A program made the position numbers and the translations under genes. The notes beneath the pieces were generated by a model. The model ran no database searches and was not told the DNA's origin. It was given only the letters and a program-made list of their open reading frames with translations. This document shows positions 22,098 to 29,661 of a stretch of DNA of 35,982 nucleotides, in pieces. The stretch lies in the IMG/VR virus record IMGVR_UViG_3300010318_001167, positions 1 to 35,982 of that record. One strand, 5' to 3'. Positions within the stretch are counted from its first letter, which is position 1, and each line of letters starts with the position of its first letter. The stretch comes from a virus.

Positions 22098-23129
22098 CTA
22101 CTTATCGATCAGTCTCCTCATGCAAGTTGACTCTGCCAATTGTTTCCAATTATCGAAATCCATCTTGGCCAAGTCAGCAATTTTAAGTACCATTCTTAAA
22201 CTAAGTTCCCTAAGTCTAGCACTTTTCAAAACCATAAAGTCTACTATTTCTTTTTCAAATTCTTTACTAAAGCCATACTCTTTAAGCATACCGTCTCTAA
22301 TAATTTGATTAATTCTAATAAACTTATCACTAGTAGTGTCCATTCCAAGATCTATATAATGACATCTACTCATTAATGCTTCTAAATGATCTTTAATCTT
22401 TTTACTTCTAACATTTTCAAAATTAACATTAGTAATAAAAATACAACCACCTTGGAATTCAAACCTATCAGGTATACCTTCTCTTCTTAAAGCCTGGGAT
22501 TCTGCTTTCCAACTAATTGTTCTCTTTTTACCAGAGTCCAATACAGCCTTCAACATGTTCAAACAAACTTCGTCAAACAAAATACTGTCACAGTCATCAA
22601 ATACTAGGATATCACCTTTGTTTGAATTGTTAAACAATGTTTGATACAATCCAATTGGAGTCATCGAACCTTTAACTACTTCAGTTCTTGGAGGTTGTCC
22701 AGCAAGTTTAGTCATTGAGTCATACTCATCAAGTATAGTTTCTACACCAAAACTTTTACCAACTCCTGGAGGGCCACTTACAATTAGTCCTCTTACAGTA
22801 CCATTTGCTACTGCATCAGTCATTTGATCTAAAACAGCAAACCTACCTGCAATTCTATCCATTGCCTGTTGTTGCGTTTCTTTTTTCTTTTTAGTCTTCT
22901 TGACTGGCATTACAGAAATGTAATCTTCTTTACTAGCAGGTTCAACACTAAGTGGTGAGTCAACTAAAATTCTAACTCTTTTAGCATTTGGTCCCATTAA
23001 AGAACTACCATCTACAGTAACAAAAGCACCTTTCTTACCAAAGGTTAAGGGTTTTACTACTGGGAATACCGCATCTTTAATAGGTGCATTACGGTAAGTA
23101 CCTTTTTTTATTTTTACAAAGTTTTCCAT
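22098..23129 (-). CDS. AAA+ ATPase of marine T4-like phages
   Basis: A 343-aa protein from the ATG at 23129, which has GGGAGG 6 bp upstream; an in-frame GTG at 23141 would start inside that site and is rejected. After about 75 N-terminal residues and a Lys-rich linker (KKTKKKKE) come Walker A GPPGVGKS (119-126), Walker B ILVFDDCD (174-181), a sensor-1-like FITNVNF and an arginine-rich lid. It is not the gp44 clamp loader: length, N-terminal extension and motif spacing differ. It may remodel a phage or host complex. It has its own early promoter, terminator and 3' hairpin, so it is separately controlled. Confidence 0.85.
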   Translation of the reverse strand: MENFVKIKKGTYRNAPIKDAVFPVVKPLTFGKKGAFVTVDGSSLMGPNAKRVRILVDSPLSVEPASKEDYISVMPVKKTKKKKETQQQAMDRIAGRFAVLDQMTDAVANGTVRGLIVSGPPGVGKSFGVETILDEYDSMTKLAGQPPRTEVVKGSMTPIGLYQTLFNNSNKGDILVFDDCDSILFDEVCLNMLKAVLDSGKKRTISWKAESQALRREGIPDRFEFQGGCIFITNVNFENVRSKKIKDHLEALMSRCHYIDLGMDTTSDKFIRINQIIRDGMLKEYGFSKEFEKEIVDFMVLKSARLRELSLRMVLKIADLAKMDFDNWKQLAESTCMRRLIDK

Positions 23130-23164
23130 TTTTCCTCCCACGGATTAATTTAACTTATAAAACT

Positions 23165-23192
23165 ATTATAACAAATTTTAAGTATTTGTCAA
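23165..23192 (-). promoter_or_regulatory. Early sigma70-like promoter of the AAA ATPase
   Basis: Minus-strand TTGACA (23187-23192), 16-bp spacer, TATAAT (23165-23170), 36 bp upstream of the ATG at 23129. Confidence 0.85.
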
Positions 23193-23199
23193 CCTTCTA

Positions 23200-23343
23200 T
23201 TAAGAAAAAATTGAGATTAAAATTAAAATTCCTAATACAACACCAAAGAATTCTCCAATACCTTGCGATGCTAGATCAAATATTTCACTAAAAGTCCAAA
23301 CTATAGAACCTATTATTCCTAGTGTTGCTAAAAATGTTATCAT
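23200..23343 (-). CDS. 47-aa hydrophobic membrane protein
   Basis: ATG at 23343 with AGGAG 6 bp upstream, TAA at 23200. It begins MITFLATLGIIGSIVWTFSE and ends GVVLGILILISIFS: two hydrophobic segments (about 2-18 and 33-47) joined by an acidic turn (SEIFDLASQGIGEF), i.e. a likely helical hairpin in the inner membrane. A dedicated sigma70-like promoter lies 33 bp upstream. Size and topology resemble small phage membrane effectors (superinfection exclusion, lysis timing), but no motif identifies it. Confidence 0.75.
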   Translation of the reverse strand: MITFLATLGIIGSIVWTFSEIFDLASQGIGEFFGVVLGILILISIFS

Positions 23344-23375
23344 ATATTACTCCTATTTCCTAACTAACTATATAT

Positions 23376-23403
23376 AGTATAGCATTTTTTGGAGTATTGT
23401 CAA
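23376..23403 (-). promoter_or_regulatory. Early sigma70-like promoter of the 47-aa membrane protein
   Basis: Minus-strand TTGACA (23398-23403), 16-bp spacer, TATACT (23376-23381). It lies just past the stop of the gene at 23409. Confidence 0.8.
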
Positions 23404-23408
23404 CCTTT

Positions 23409-24581
23409 TTATTGATTTATTAGGAGGGATTGATTGTGTTTTAAAATGGGCATCATGTCCCAATACATTTCATGTAGTTCTTCTATAGGTTTGTCATTAA
23501 GTTCTTTAATAACATCAGTAAACATATCTACTTTCTTTTTGGGGTCTGTTTCATTATCGTAATCTTCGTTCCAATAATTACTAAATGTTTTATAACCCAT
23601 ACCTTTAAGATGGTCTAAGGTGCCCGTACAACAATAAATTAGTTGTGGGTGTAAGTTTAGCATAGGACGAGTTGTTTTTTCTGTTATAAACATTTCTGTA
23701 TGAAAAGGTTTCAAATAATTATTTAATTTTTCATCATTAAATTGATCTGCTAATGTATAACATTCTGAACTTTCAGTTGTAACAGTAAAATAAGAGTTCT
23801 CATATACATACCTGTAATCACCTACTTTATTCCAATCTCCACCGTCATCACCTGTCCAATCTATTACTTCAAATAAAGTATCAAATGCTGTTTGCCAATC
23901 ACCTTTAATATCGCATTGTATAGGTAAAAGATCTAAAAGTTCTTGTGGTATAGAAAATTGTTCCATAGTATCTACATCTTTATAGTAATGAAAACTTGTT
24001 AATTTATCTGTTTCTATTAATCCTTTTTCCCACATTGACAACATAAACCTTTGCCTATGAGGTAACATATTTCTGTTGAAACAATTAAATTTATGCTTTC
24101 TTATTTCTGTAGGTGGCTCAATAGTAAATTTTAAATTATCATAATATCTTTTGTTTTTACCATATAATTCAAAACCAAAATGCTCATAACCACATTTAAA
24201 CTTGCTATCATTAGGAGCATGTAAAGAATGCCATTTATTATATGAACTTTCTACTGTAGAACTTCCTGATAGGAATGTAATGTTTTCTAATGGTATATCA
24301 TATTTTTTTGCAAATTTATGTATTGTACCTGCCCAATACTCACCATTAACTAACCATAAGGTACCTTCACTGGTGTACCTAAAGATAATATCTATTTCTT
24401 TAGATTGTTTTGGATTTGCTTTTAATTTATCTGTAAGATCTTTTGTTAAGGTAACTGTGAAGTCTTCAAAACTTTCTTTTGATCTTTCTTCACAATTCTG
24501 TAAATTGAATTCGTAGACTAGTCTATCACTATGTCTTCCATTCCTGCTGTTCTCAATCTCGTTATGTGTCCTATCTGCCAT
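23409..24581 (-). CDS. Glycosyltransferase-like protein (fucosyltransferase-type C-terminal motif)
   Basis: A 390-aa protein. HKFNCFNRNMLPHRQRFML (163-181), YFTVTTESS (264-272), FITEKTTRPMLNLHP (298-312) and MGYKTFSNYWNEDYD (328-342) match a pattern common in marine phage proteins resembling GT10-type alpha-fucosyltransferases, where the TEK...KP and GF-x-TF-x-x-x-x-DE-x-YD blocks bind the nucleotide sugar. Virion or host-surface glycosylation is possible; donor and acceptor are unknown. The only Met in the first 170 residues is at 24581, giving a 64-bp out-of-frame overlap with the UvsY-like gene. No own Shine-Dalgarno is obvious. Confidence 0.5.
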   Translation of the reverse strand: MADRTHNEIENSRNGRHSDRLVYEFNLQNCEERSKESFEDFTVTLTKDLTDKLKANPKQSKEIDIIFRYTSEGTLWLVNGEYWAGTIHKFAKKYDIPLENITFLSGSSTVESSYNKWHSLHAPNDSKFKCGYEHFGFELYGKNKRYYDNLKFTIEPPTEIRKHKFNCFNRNMLPHRQRFMLSMWEKGLIETDKLTSFHYYKDVDTMEQFSIPQELLDLLPIQCDIKGDWQTAFDTLFEVIDWTGDDGGDWNKVGDYRYVYENSYFTVTTESSECYTLADQFNDEKLNNYLKPFHTEMFITEKTTRPMLNLHPQLIYCCTGTLDHLKGMGYKTFSNYWNEDYDNETDPKKKVDMFTDVIKELNDKPIEELHEMYWDMMPILKHNQSLLINQ

Positions 24582-24979
24582 TGCTTTGTGTCCAATCCTT
24601 TCATTATGCCTAAGTATTTATTTCGTAAAAGGCTGAATTGGTTTACAAGGTGAGTTAGATCTATAACTGATTGTTCACCATCTACAAACTTATCTGCATC
24701 TCTACTGCTCAAAGTTCTATTATAGTTTTCTAAATATTTACGGAATGTTTTAGAACGTTCTCTGCGAAGTTCTATATTTAAATGTTCGAGTATTGCTTCA
24801 ATCTCTTGTAGTTGATTGAAGCGAAACTCTGTCAGACCGGGTAGGGAGGCGGAGGCTTTCTCCAGACTCCCTTTGATCTTGACTTCCCATCTGGCTTCGT
24901 TCAATTCCTTTTCGTAATACTCGATTGCCGGAACTATATTACCTAAGTCTTGAACAATTTTATTATAATGGGTAGCCAT
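24518..24979 (-). CDS. uvsY: UvsY-like recombination mediator
   Basis: A 153-aa helical, basic protein (T4 UvsY is 137 aa). The C-terminal LLRNKYLGIMKGLDTKQW and HITRLRTAGMED segments parallel the UvsY C-terminus (…GALDAIKSRGFAIKHIQDMRAFEAG in T4), and I recall this protein annotated as UvsY in marine T4-like phages. UvsY loads UvsX onto gp32-coated single-stranded DNA. Here it follows gp32 and uvsX in one operon, the right context for such a mediator. The N-terminal part (IEYYEKELNEARWEVKIKG) has little T4 similarity, so confidence is moderate. Confidence 0.65.
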   Translation of the reverse strand: MATHYNKIVQDLGNIVPAIEYYEKELNEARWEVKIKGSLEKASASLPGLTEFRFNQLQEIEAILEHLNIELRRERSKTFRKYLENYNRTLSSRDADKFVDGEQSVIDLTHLVNQFSLLRNKYLGIMKGLDTKQWQIGHITRLRTAGMEDIVID

Positions 24980-24982
24980 TAA

Positions 24983-25213
24983 TTATTCCCAATCCTCTTC
25001 GTCATCATCTTTTAAACCGAATTCAAAATGACTAATTAGTGCTGTCTTCATTACTGAATCAAACTGGTTAAGTGCATCTTCTACTTCTGATATATCTAAC
25101 ATATCATCAAATGTTCTTACAATTTCTTCAGCAACATGAAGTCTTTCTTTTACTGAAATGTATGGTTTAATACTATCCCATACATTATAAAGTAATTCAG
25201 TTTCAGGATTCAT
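24983..25213 (-). CDS. Small acidic protein between uvsX and uvsY
   Basis: A 76-aa helical protein (MNPETELLYNVWDSIKPYIS...) ending in an acidic tail LKDDDEEDWE. Its ATG lies inside the 3' end of uvsX (11-bp overlap), and its stop is 4 bp before the UvsY-like start, so translation is probably coupled. An acidic C-terminus like that of gp32 can mediate protein contacts at recombination complexes, but no family is recognised. Confidence 0.65.
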   Translation of the reverse strand: MNPETELLYNVWDSIKPYISVKERLHVAEEIVRTFDDMLDISEVEDALNQFDSVMKTALISHFEFGLKDDDEEDWE

Positions 25214-26309
25214 CTGAATATTCCTCCATTTCTGGCTCTAATACTTCTGGTTCAATATCTTCTGGCACACCTTCTTGTGCTATAGGATTTTGACCCCATT
25301 CATCTAAAATTACTTGAAGTTTATCATCAGTCCAACCTTTTCTGAACTCTTTGATTTCCTCACCAGTAACTGGTGATACATAAGAAAGTTTGTTACCCGC
25401 TTTAACCACAATGCCTTTTGCTTCTAACATTTCTAACATACCACTATAAGGGTCCATTCCTGTTTCATATGGAATCTTGATTTGCACACCTTCAAAAGGT
25501 TTGCTATATCTGGACTTCATAACTTTACAGGCGGCTCTTATACCTTGTACTGTAGATGTTTTGTTTCCATCCTCGTCTTCTTTTAATTTTAGTTTCTTAA
25601 TTGCTACAACAATACTACTTGCATATATAAAACCCTGCCCGCCTGATATTTTATCATCAGGGTCAAACATGTCTTGTGATGCATAAGTATGGTTTGTTGC
25701 GACAATACCTATTGGAAAGGGTGCTATTTGGTTAACTGTGTTTCTAACTAAAGACGCCAATGCCTTTGGTTTTCTACCCATATCTCCTTTCATATCACCT
25801 TTCTCAAATTGTGTTACGTCTGTAGGCGTTAATAACATACCTAAACTATCAATCACAAATAATAACTTAGGCATTTCTTCGTAAGGAAGATCTCCATAGT
25901 TATTTTTATAATCTTTCATAAATTCACTTATTGCTTTAGCAACATCGTCAATCATTGAAACACTAATTTTTAATAGTTTTTCTGGTGACGTATCTACATC
26001 TAATGCCTGTAGCCATTGTTCATCCAATGCATTTTCAGAGTCAAATAATACTACTTGGCATCCTTTATCTTGTGCATTTTTTACAATGTTTCCAGAACAT
26101 ATAAACGATTTACCAGAACCTGATTCACCTGCAAATACACTAACTTTACCTAGTGGGATACCTCCATTGAAGTCCCCACTTATTAGGTAGTCTAATGTTT
26201 TGTTACCAGTGCTGATCCAATCCTTTGGGTCATGGAAACCAGCACTAATACCTGAAATGCTTTTAGTTAAACCGGTTCTGAACTTTGTTAAGTCAAATGG
26301 TTTTTGCAT
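25203..26309 (-). CDS. uvsX: RecA-like recombinase UvsX
   Basis: A 368-aa protein (T4 UvsX 391). Walker A GESGSGKS at 61-68, a Walker B strand LLFVIDSLGML in the middle, the ATNHTYASQDMFDPDDKISGGQG loop region, and an acidic C-terminus (EPEMEEYSDES). It pairs homologous DNA and starts recombination-dependent replication and repair. Shine-Dalgarno AAGGAG 6 bp before the ATG at 26309; it follows gp32 by 9 bp in the same operon, which matches their joint action on single-stranded DNA. Confidence 0.95.
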   Translation of the reverse strand: MQKPFDLTKFRTGLTKSISGISAGFHDPKDWISTGNKTLDYLISGDFNGGIPLGKVSVFAGESGSGKSFICSGNIVKNAQDKGCQVVLFDSENALDEQWLQALDVDTSPEKLLKISVSMIDDVAKAISEFMKDYKNNYGDLPYEEMPKLLFVIDSLGMLLTPTDVTQFEKGDMKGDMGRKPKALASLVRNTVNQIAPFPIGIVATNHTYASQDMFDPDDKISGGQGFIYASSIVVAIKKLKLKEDEDGNKTSTVQGIRAACKVMKSRYSKPFEGVQIKIPYETGMDPYSGMLEMLEAKGIVVKAGNKLSYVSPVTGEEIKEFRKGWTDDKLQVILDEWGQNPIAQEGVPEDIEPEVLEPEMEEYSDES

Positions 26310-26318
26310 AATTTCTCC

Positions 26319-27332
26319 TTAAGACTGACGGTTACGAATCATTGCAAGAATGTCATCTGCTGATTTTTTACCAGTATCTGCTTCTGCTGTTGCAGGTGCA
26401 GGTGCAGGTGTTGTTTCAGCAACAGGTTCAGTTACAGTTGCTTCTGCTTGTGCAGGAGCAGTTACAGGAGCCACACTCTCTGTTGCAGGCTGTTGTACTG
26501 CTGGAGCAGGTTGAGCCGATGCCACTGTTGATTGTGTGCTTGTTCCTGTATCAAGTCCATAGGGTTTGAAAAAGTTACCCCACCTTGCAGGGTCATATAA
26601 TTCACCATCTACACTTGCCTGGAACATTTCTGCTATTGCTTGAACACCTTCTGCAGTTGGTTTAGCAGGAAGAAATTCATTTAAATTAAATAATCCAAAA
26701 TTATCAATTGCCGCAAGTTGTTCTTCAGTAAGAGCACTTTCTTTTCTTGCCCACTTACTTGTGGAATAGTCTGCGTATTGACCTTTTGTAGTTTTTGCTA
26801 AACGGAAATCAGTACCTGCAACATAGTCTGTTGGGAGGTTTTCCATTTCTGGGTCCATAAGTGCTGATTTGATTATGTTAAATATTTGAGGACCAATTAC
26901 AAATCTTCTAATTGGATTCTCTGGTGCAGTTTCATCTAAAGGATTTTCATTTACAAACCCTTGGAAGATGTAACTTCTTTTTTTCCAATACTTTCTGCCC
27001 ATGTCTTCTAAACTTGGATCTTTAAACCAAGGACGTACCTCAGTTAATACTGGACAATTTTCACCAAACATTTCCATACAAGGAACTTGTACAGTAGTTG
27101 GTTTTTGATCGCCGCCTACAACTCCAGGGAATGTAAGTCTGATCATTTGTCGTTCAACCCAAAAGAACGTGTTGTTTGGATCTGAGTCAGGTAAGAACCT
27201 TAGTAAAGTACTACTACCTTCGTCTATGTTCCAAAATGGGTATATTGCGTTATCGCTTTGAGCTTGGGAATTACCTTTGGAATTGCTTTCCATTGATTGT
27301 AATTTTGCTCTTATTTCTGCTAATGAGGCCAT
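26319..27332 (-). CDS. gp32: Single-stranded DNA-binding protein, T4 gp32-like
   Basis: A 337-aa protein from the ATG at 27332 (AGGAGA 7 bp upstream; the in-frame ATG at 27356 is less likely). The basic N-terminal segment MASLAEIRAKLQSMESN matches the cooperativity domain. An OB-fold core starts at YPFWNIDEGSSTLLRFLPD. CMEMFGENC supplies two Cys where T4 has its zinc site. The C-terminus has an Ala/Pro/Thr/Glu low-complexity linker of about 70 residues and the conserved tail SADDILAMIRNRQS. It coats single-stranded DNA and recruits replication and recombination proteins. Both an early and a possible late promoter and two leader hairpins lie upstream. Confidence 0.92.
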   Translation of the reverse strand: MASLAEIRAKLQSMESNSKGNSQAQSDNAIYPFWNIDEGSSTLLRFLPDSDPNNTFFWVERQMIRLTFPGVVGGDQKPTTVQVPCMEMFGENCPVLTEVRPWFKDPSLEDMGRKYWKKRSYIFQGFVNENPLDETAPENPIRRFVIGPQIFNIIKSALMDPEMENLPTDYVAGTDFRLAKTTKGQYADYSTSKWARKESALTEEQLAAIDNFGLFNLNEFLPAKPTAEGVQAIAEMFQASVDGELYDPARWGNFFKPYGLDTGTSTQSTVASAQPAPAVQQPATESVAPVTAPAQAEATVTEPVAETTPAPAPATAEADTGKKSADDILAMIRNRQS

Positions 27333-27360
27333 GATATTTTCTCCTATATTTGCCATGTTC

Positions 27361-27388
27361 GTAATACCTTCTGTGTTTAGGGTATTAC
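27361..27388 (-). promoter_or_regulatory. gp32 leader hairpin, candidate translational operator
   Basis: Minus-strand 8-bp stem GTAATACC / GGTATTAC with a 12-nt loop (CTAAACACAGAA), beginning about 3 nt after the predicted early transcription start and ending 28 bp before the ATG. T4 gp32 represses its own translation through a structured leader; an equivalent role here is inference. I could not see a clear pseudoknot partner for the loop. Confidence 0.5.
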
Positions 27389-27397
27389 TATTTTTCT

Positions 27398-27426
27398 ATT
27401 ATAATGCCAAGATGTAAAAAAGTCAA
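27398..27426 (-). promoter_or_regulatory. Early sigma70-like promoter of the gp32 operon
   Basis: Minus-strand TTGACT (27421-27426), 17-bp spacer, TATAAT (27398-27403). It drives gp32, uvsX, the acidic 76-aa gene, uvsY-like and the glycosyltransferase-like gene. Confidence 0.88.
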
Positions 27427-27442
27427 CACCTTTTTACAACTA

Positions 27443-27462
27443 TTGGTAAATTATTTTACCAA
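27443..27462 (-). promoter_or_regulatory. Perfect 8-bp hairpin between late motif and early promoter
   Basis: TTGGTAAA, 4-nt loop, TTTACCAA. On the minus strand it would be the first element of a transcript started at the late motif 27469-27477. There is no T run after it, so a terminator for the gene at 27491 is less likely than a 5'-stabilising stem-loop. Confidence 0.4.
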
Positions 27463-27468
27463 CAAATT

Positions 27469-27477
27469 TATTTATCT
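27469..27477 (-). promoter_or_regulatory. Possible late promoter AGATAAATA upstream of gp32
   Basis: Minus-strand AGATAAATA keeps the ATAAATA core but has A where most late sites here have T. It lies between the stop of the gene at 27491 and the gp32 early promoter and could keep gp32 expressed late. Confidence 0.45.
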
Positions 27478-27490
27478 ATAAAGTACTATA

Positions 27491-29647
27491 TTACTCTACA
27501 AATTGGTCAATAAATGCTTCATATGACTCTTCAACGTCAACAGGAGCAGTTTTTACATTGTGCTGACCTGCACTTAGTAAACAACTTTTAATAGTACCAT
27601 ATTCGAATTGGTTAAGTTGCCCACCAGCACTAATTTTACTACTAATGCTATGTAAATAATTTGACAATGTATTGTCTTCTGCTGAGTAACCTAATTGGCT
27701 AACTTGATACCCAAGTTTACCATGTGGTGTATCAAAATCAACAATATCATTTTCACTCAATAAATCTTTGATATTTGCAAAAGTTTCTGATTCTACTGCC
27801 TTAACAATTTTATTTTCAAAACTTTGTTTTCTACTCGTCATTGCTTTTAGGCTATCCATAACGTTTGCAACTTTTTCATCAAAATGTGTTTCTGTAAATT
27901 TGCTTTCTAAATCTATATCATCTTGTAGTATTTCTACATTATTATAATTTAATACTGATTCTACTGCGTTTGAATAACTCTTGACGCCGCTTAATCTTTT
28001 TAAATTTGTTTTAATATCATTAATGTTTTCTATTGCCATAGTTACAAATTCTTCATTTGTTTCATTTACTAGATTTGCTTTTCTAACATAATTTACAAAT
28101 TCTTTTAATTTTTTAAACTCTCTTGACATTTCTGTAATTGCTTCACCTATTTCGTCAAAAGTTTCTCCGCCATTGTGCAAATGCCTTGCCATTGCTCTTG
28201 CGGCTGACAAATTGTTTTCTGCCATCTTGAATTTCTCTTCTCCACGTTGTATTAATATACTGTGGATGTTTCTGCCTCTAGCACCACGTACTTCTTCGTT
28301 TACTTCTTTATTATGTCTAACAATTATTTTTACATTGTCTGCTAGTGGTTGATAACTGGACTTTCTGCTACCAGTCATTTTACCTAAACTTGCTTCAGTA
28401 ACACTTTCTTTATTCTGTTGTTTTTTAATTGCCTTCATATGTCTCATGTATTTGTCATAAGGTGTTTCATCCTTAGATATTTTTTCTATATCTTTTTGTT
28501 GTGAAGGGCCTTTGCTTTTTAGCATTCTGTCTGCCAAATCTTTTTCAGTAGATTTGCTGTAAGGTACTGCTGGTGCTTTACCGTCTTTGCCTAATTCTTC
28601 AGATACATACCTTTTAAAATCACTTACATATATTTCATGTCTTTGACTTGCAATGTTTGATTTTGGTTTGTCTCTTGAAGTTTTCATTTCCCAATCATAA
28701 TAATCTTGGAAACTTAACGGAGTGTGATCACTATAGCCAGGCATCATGCCAACACTCGTTTGGAAAGATACTATTTTCTTTTCTTCTAAATCTACACTAG
28801 CATTTACAGTTTGATTGTTTTGCGATCCCGATAAACCTTGATCTCTTTTACCTGCAACATAATCTGCTAGTATTTTACCACCATATATAGCGGCGGCTAC
28901 ACCTGCCGCTGGTATACCATATTTTGCTATAATAGGGCCTGCTTTTTTAATTGTTTCTGGAGTAAAAGCATTTCCAACTGCTTTACCTAACCAACTTATT
29001 GCACCTTGTGTGGTATCTAATTCACCATCGATTGCGTCAGCGGCAATAGTTGTTGTTATAGGTCTTTTTGCACCTTGTTTTAAAATTTGTCCTAAAAGTC
29101 TTACGCCGGCGTAAATAGGATTTTCATTTAGATTTTGTTCTTCAGTTACAATTTTACCATCATCACAATGCTCACAACCTTTTGCATCACAGTCTTTACA
29201 AAGTTCACATTTGCAATCTGACATATCTTTGTCACATGCTGTACATTTATCTTTAGTATTTTCTTCTAAGCCTGATAGGCGTCTTAATATATTTAATTCT
29301 TCATTCATATCAATCTCTTGTCTACGAGCAACGTCTATTTCTTCTCCTTTAGGTTTTAACTGTTTGTCAAATACTCTAAAGTCAAAAGACAATAAACTAT
29401 CTTGTGCTAATTCTTTTAATAGATTTCTTAAATTATGATTTGCAAAATCTTCACTGGTTTGCATTGATATTTCTTTTTCCATGTCATCTACTCTAACTAA
29501 AACATTAGGTTCATCACAGACAAATCTTGTACCCTCTTGTGGGTCAATTACAATTTTACCTTCTTTATTAAAAGACCTTATATTCAATCCATGTCCTTTT
29601 AATAAATTAAATATTTTTTCTGAAATATCTTTATAATTTGTTGCCAT
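27491..29647 (-). CDS. Large late protein with cysteine cluster and membrane segment
   Basis: A 718-aa protein. Residues 1-110 form a compact domain (GTRFVCDEPNVLVRVDD to SFDFRVFDKQLKPKG) that I recall from marine T4-like phage proteins of unknown role. Residues 135-161 hold eight Cys (C135, C138, C145, C147, C150, C153, C158, C161), a likely double zinc knuckle. Residues about 243-268 (GIPAAGVAAAIYGGKILADY) are a small-residue hydrophobic helix. The rest is long and helical with acidic/basic mixing. A late motif ends 5 bp before the ATG and there is no Shine-Dalgarno, so the mRNA should be leaderless. The promoter class and the position next to terminase favour a virion or ejected protein. 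Confidence 0.65.
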   Translation of the reverse strand: MATNYKDISEKIFNLLKGHGLNIRSFNKEGKIVIDPQEGTRFVCDEPNVLVRVDDMEKEISMQTSEDFANHNLRNLLKELAQDSLLSFDFRVFDKQLKPKGEEIDVARRQEIDMNEELNILRRLSGLEENTKDKCTACDKDMSDCKCELCKDCDAKGCEHCDDGKIVTEEQNLNENPIYAGVRLLGQILKQGAKRPITTTIAADAIDGELDTTQGAISWLGKAVGNAFTPETIKKAGPIIAKYGIPAAGVAAAIYGGKILADYVAGKRDQGLSGSQNNQTVNASVDLEEKKIVSFQTSVGMMPGYSDHTPLSFQDYYDWEMKTSRDKPKSNIASQRHEIYVSDFKRYVSEELGKDGKAPAVPYSKSTEKDLADRMLKSKGPSQQKDIEKISKDETPYDKYMRHMKAIKKQQNKESVTEASLGKMTGSRKSSYQPLADNVKIIVRHNKEVNEEVRGARGRNIHSILIQRGEEKFKMAENNLSAARAMARHLHNGGETFDEIGEAITEMSREFKKLKEFVNYVRKANLVNETNEEFVTMAIENINDIKTNLKRLSGVKSYSNAVESVLNYNNVEILQDDIDLESKFTETHFDEKVANVMDSLKAMTSRKQSFENKIVKAVESETFANIKDLLSENDIVDFDTPHGKLGYQVSQLGYSAEDNTLSNYLHSISSKISAGGQLNQFEYGTIKSCLLSAGQHNVKTAPVDVEESYEAFIDQFVE

Positions 29648-29652
29648 ACAAG

Positions 29653-29661
29653 TATTTATCA
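29653..29661 (-). promoter_or_regulatory. Late promoter TGATAAATA, leaderless arrangement
   Basis: Exact TGATAAATA on the minus strand; five bases (CTTGT) separate it from the ATG at 29647. It overlaps the last codons of the gp17 gene. Confidence 0.75.

Noticed and set aside
22098-23129. AAA ATPase as the T4 gp44 clamp loader
   Set aside because: The N-terminal extension, Lys-rich linker and motif spacing differ from gp44, and no gp45/gp62 gene is adjacent.
23130-23141. GTG at 23141 as start of the AAA ATPase
   Set aside because: It would place the Shine-Dalgarno (GGGAGG) inside the coding region; the ATG at 23129 is correctly spaced behind that site.
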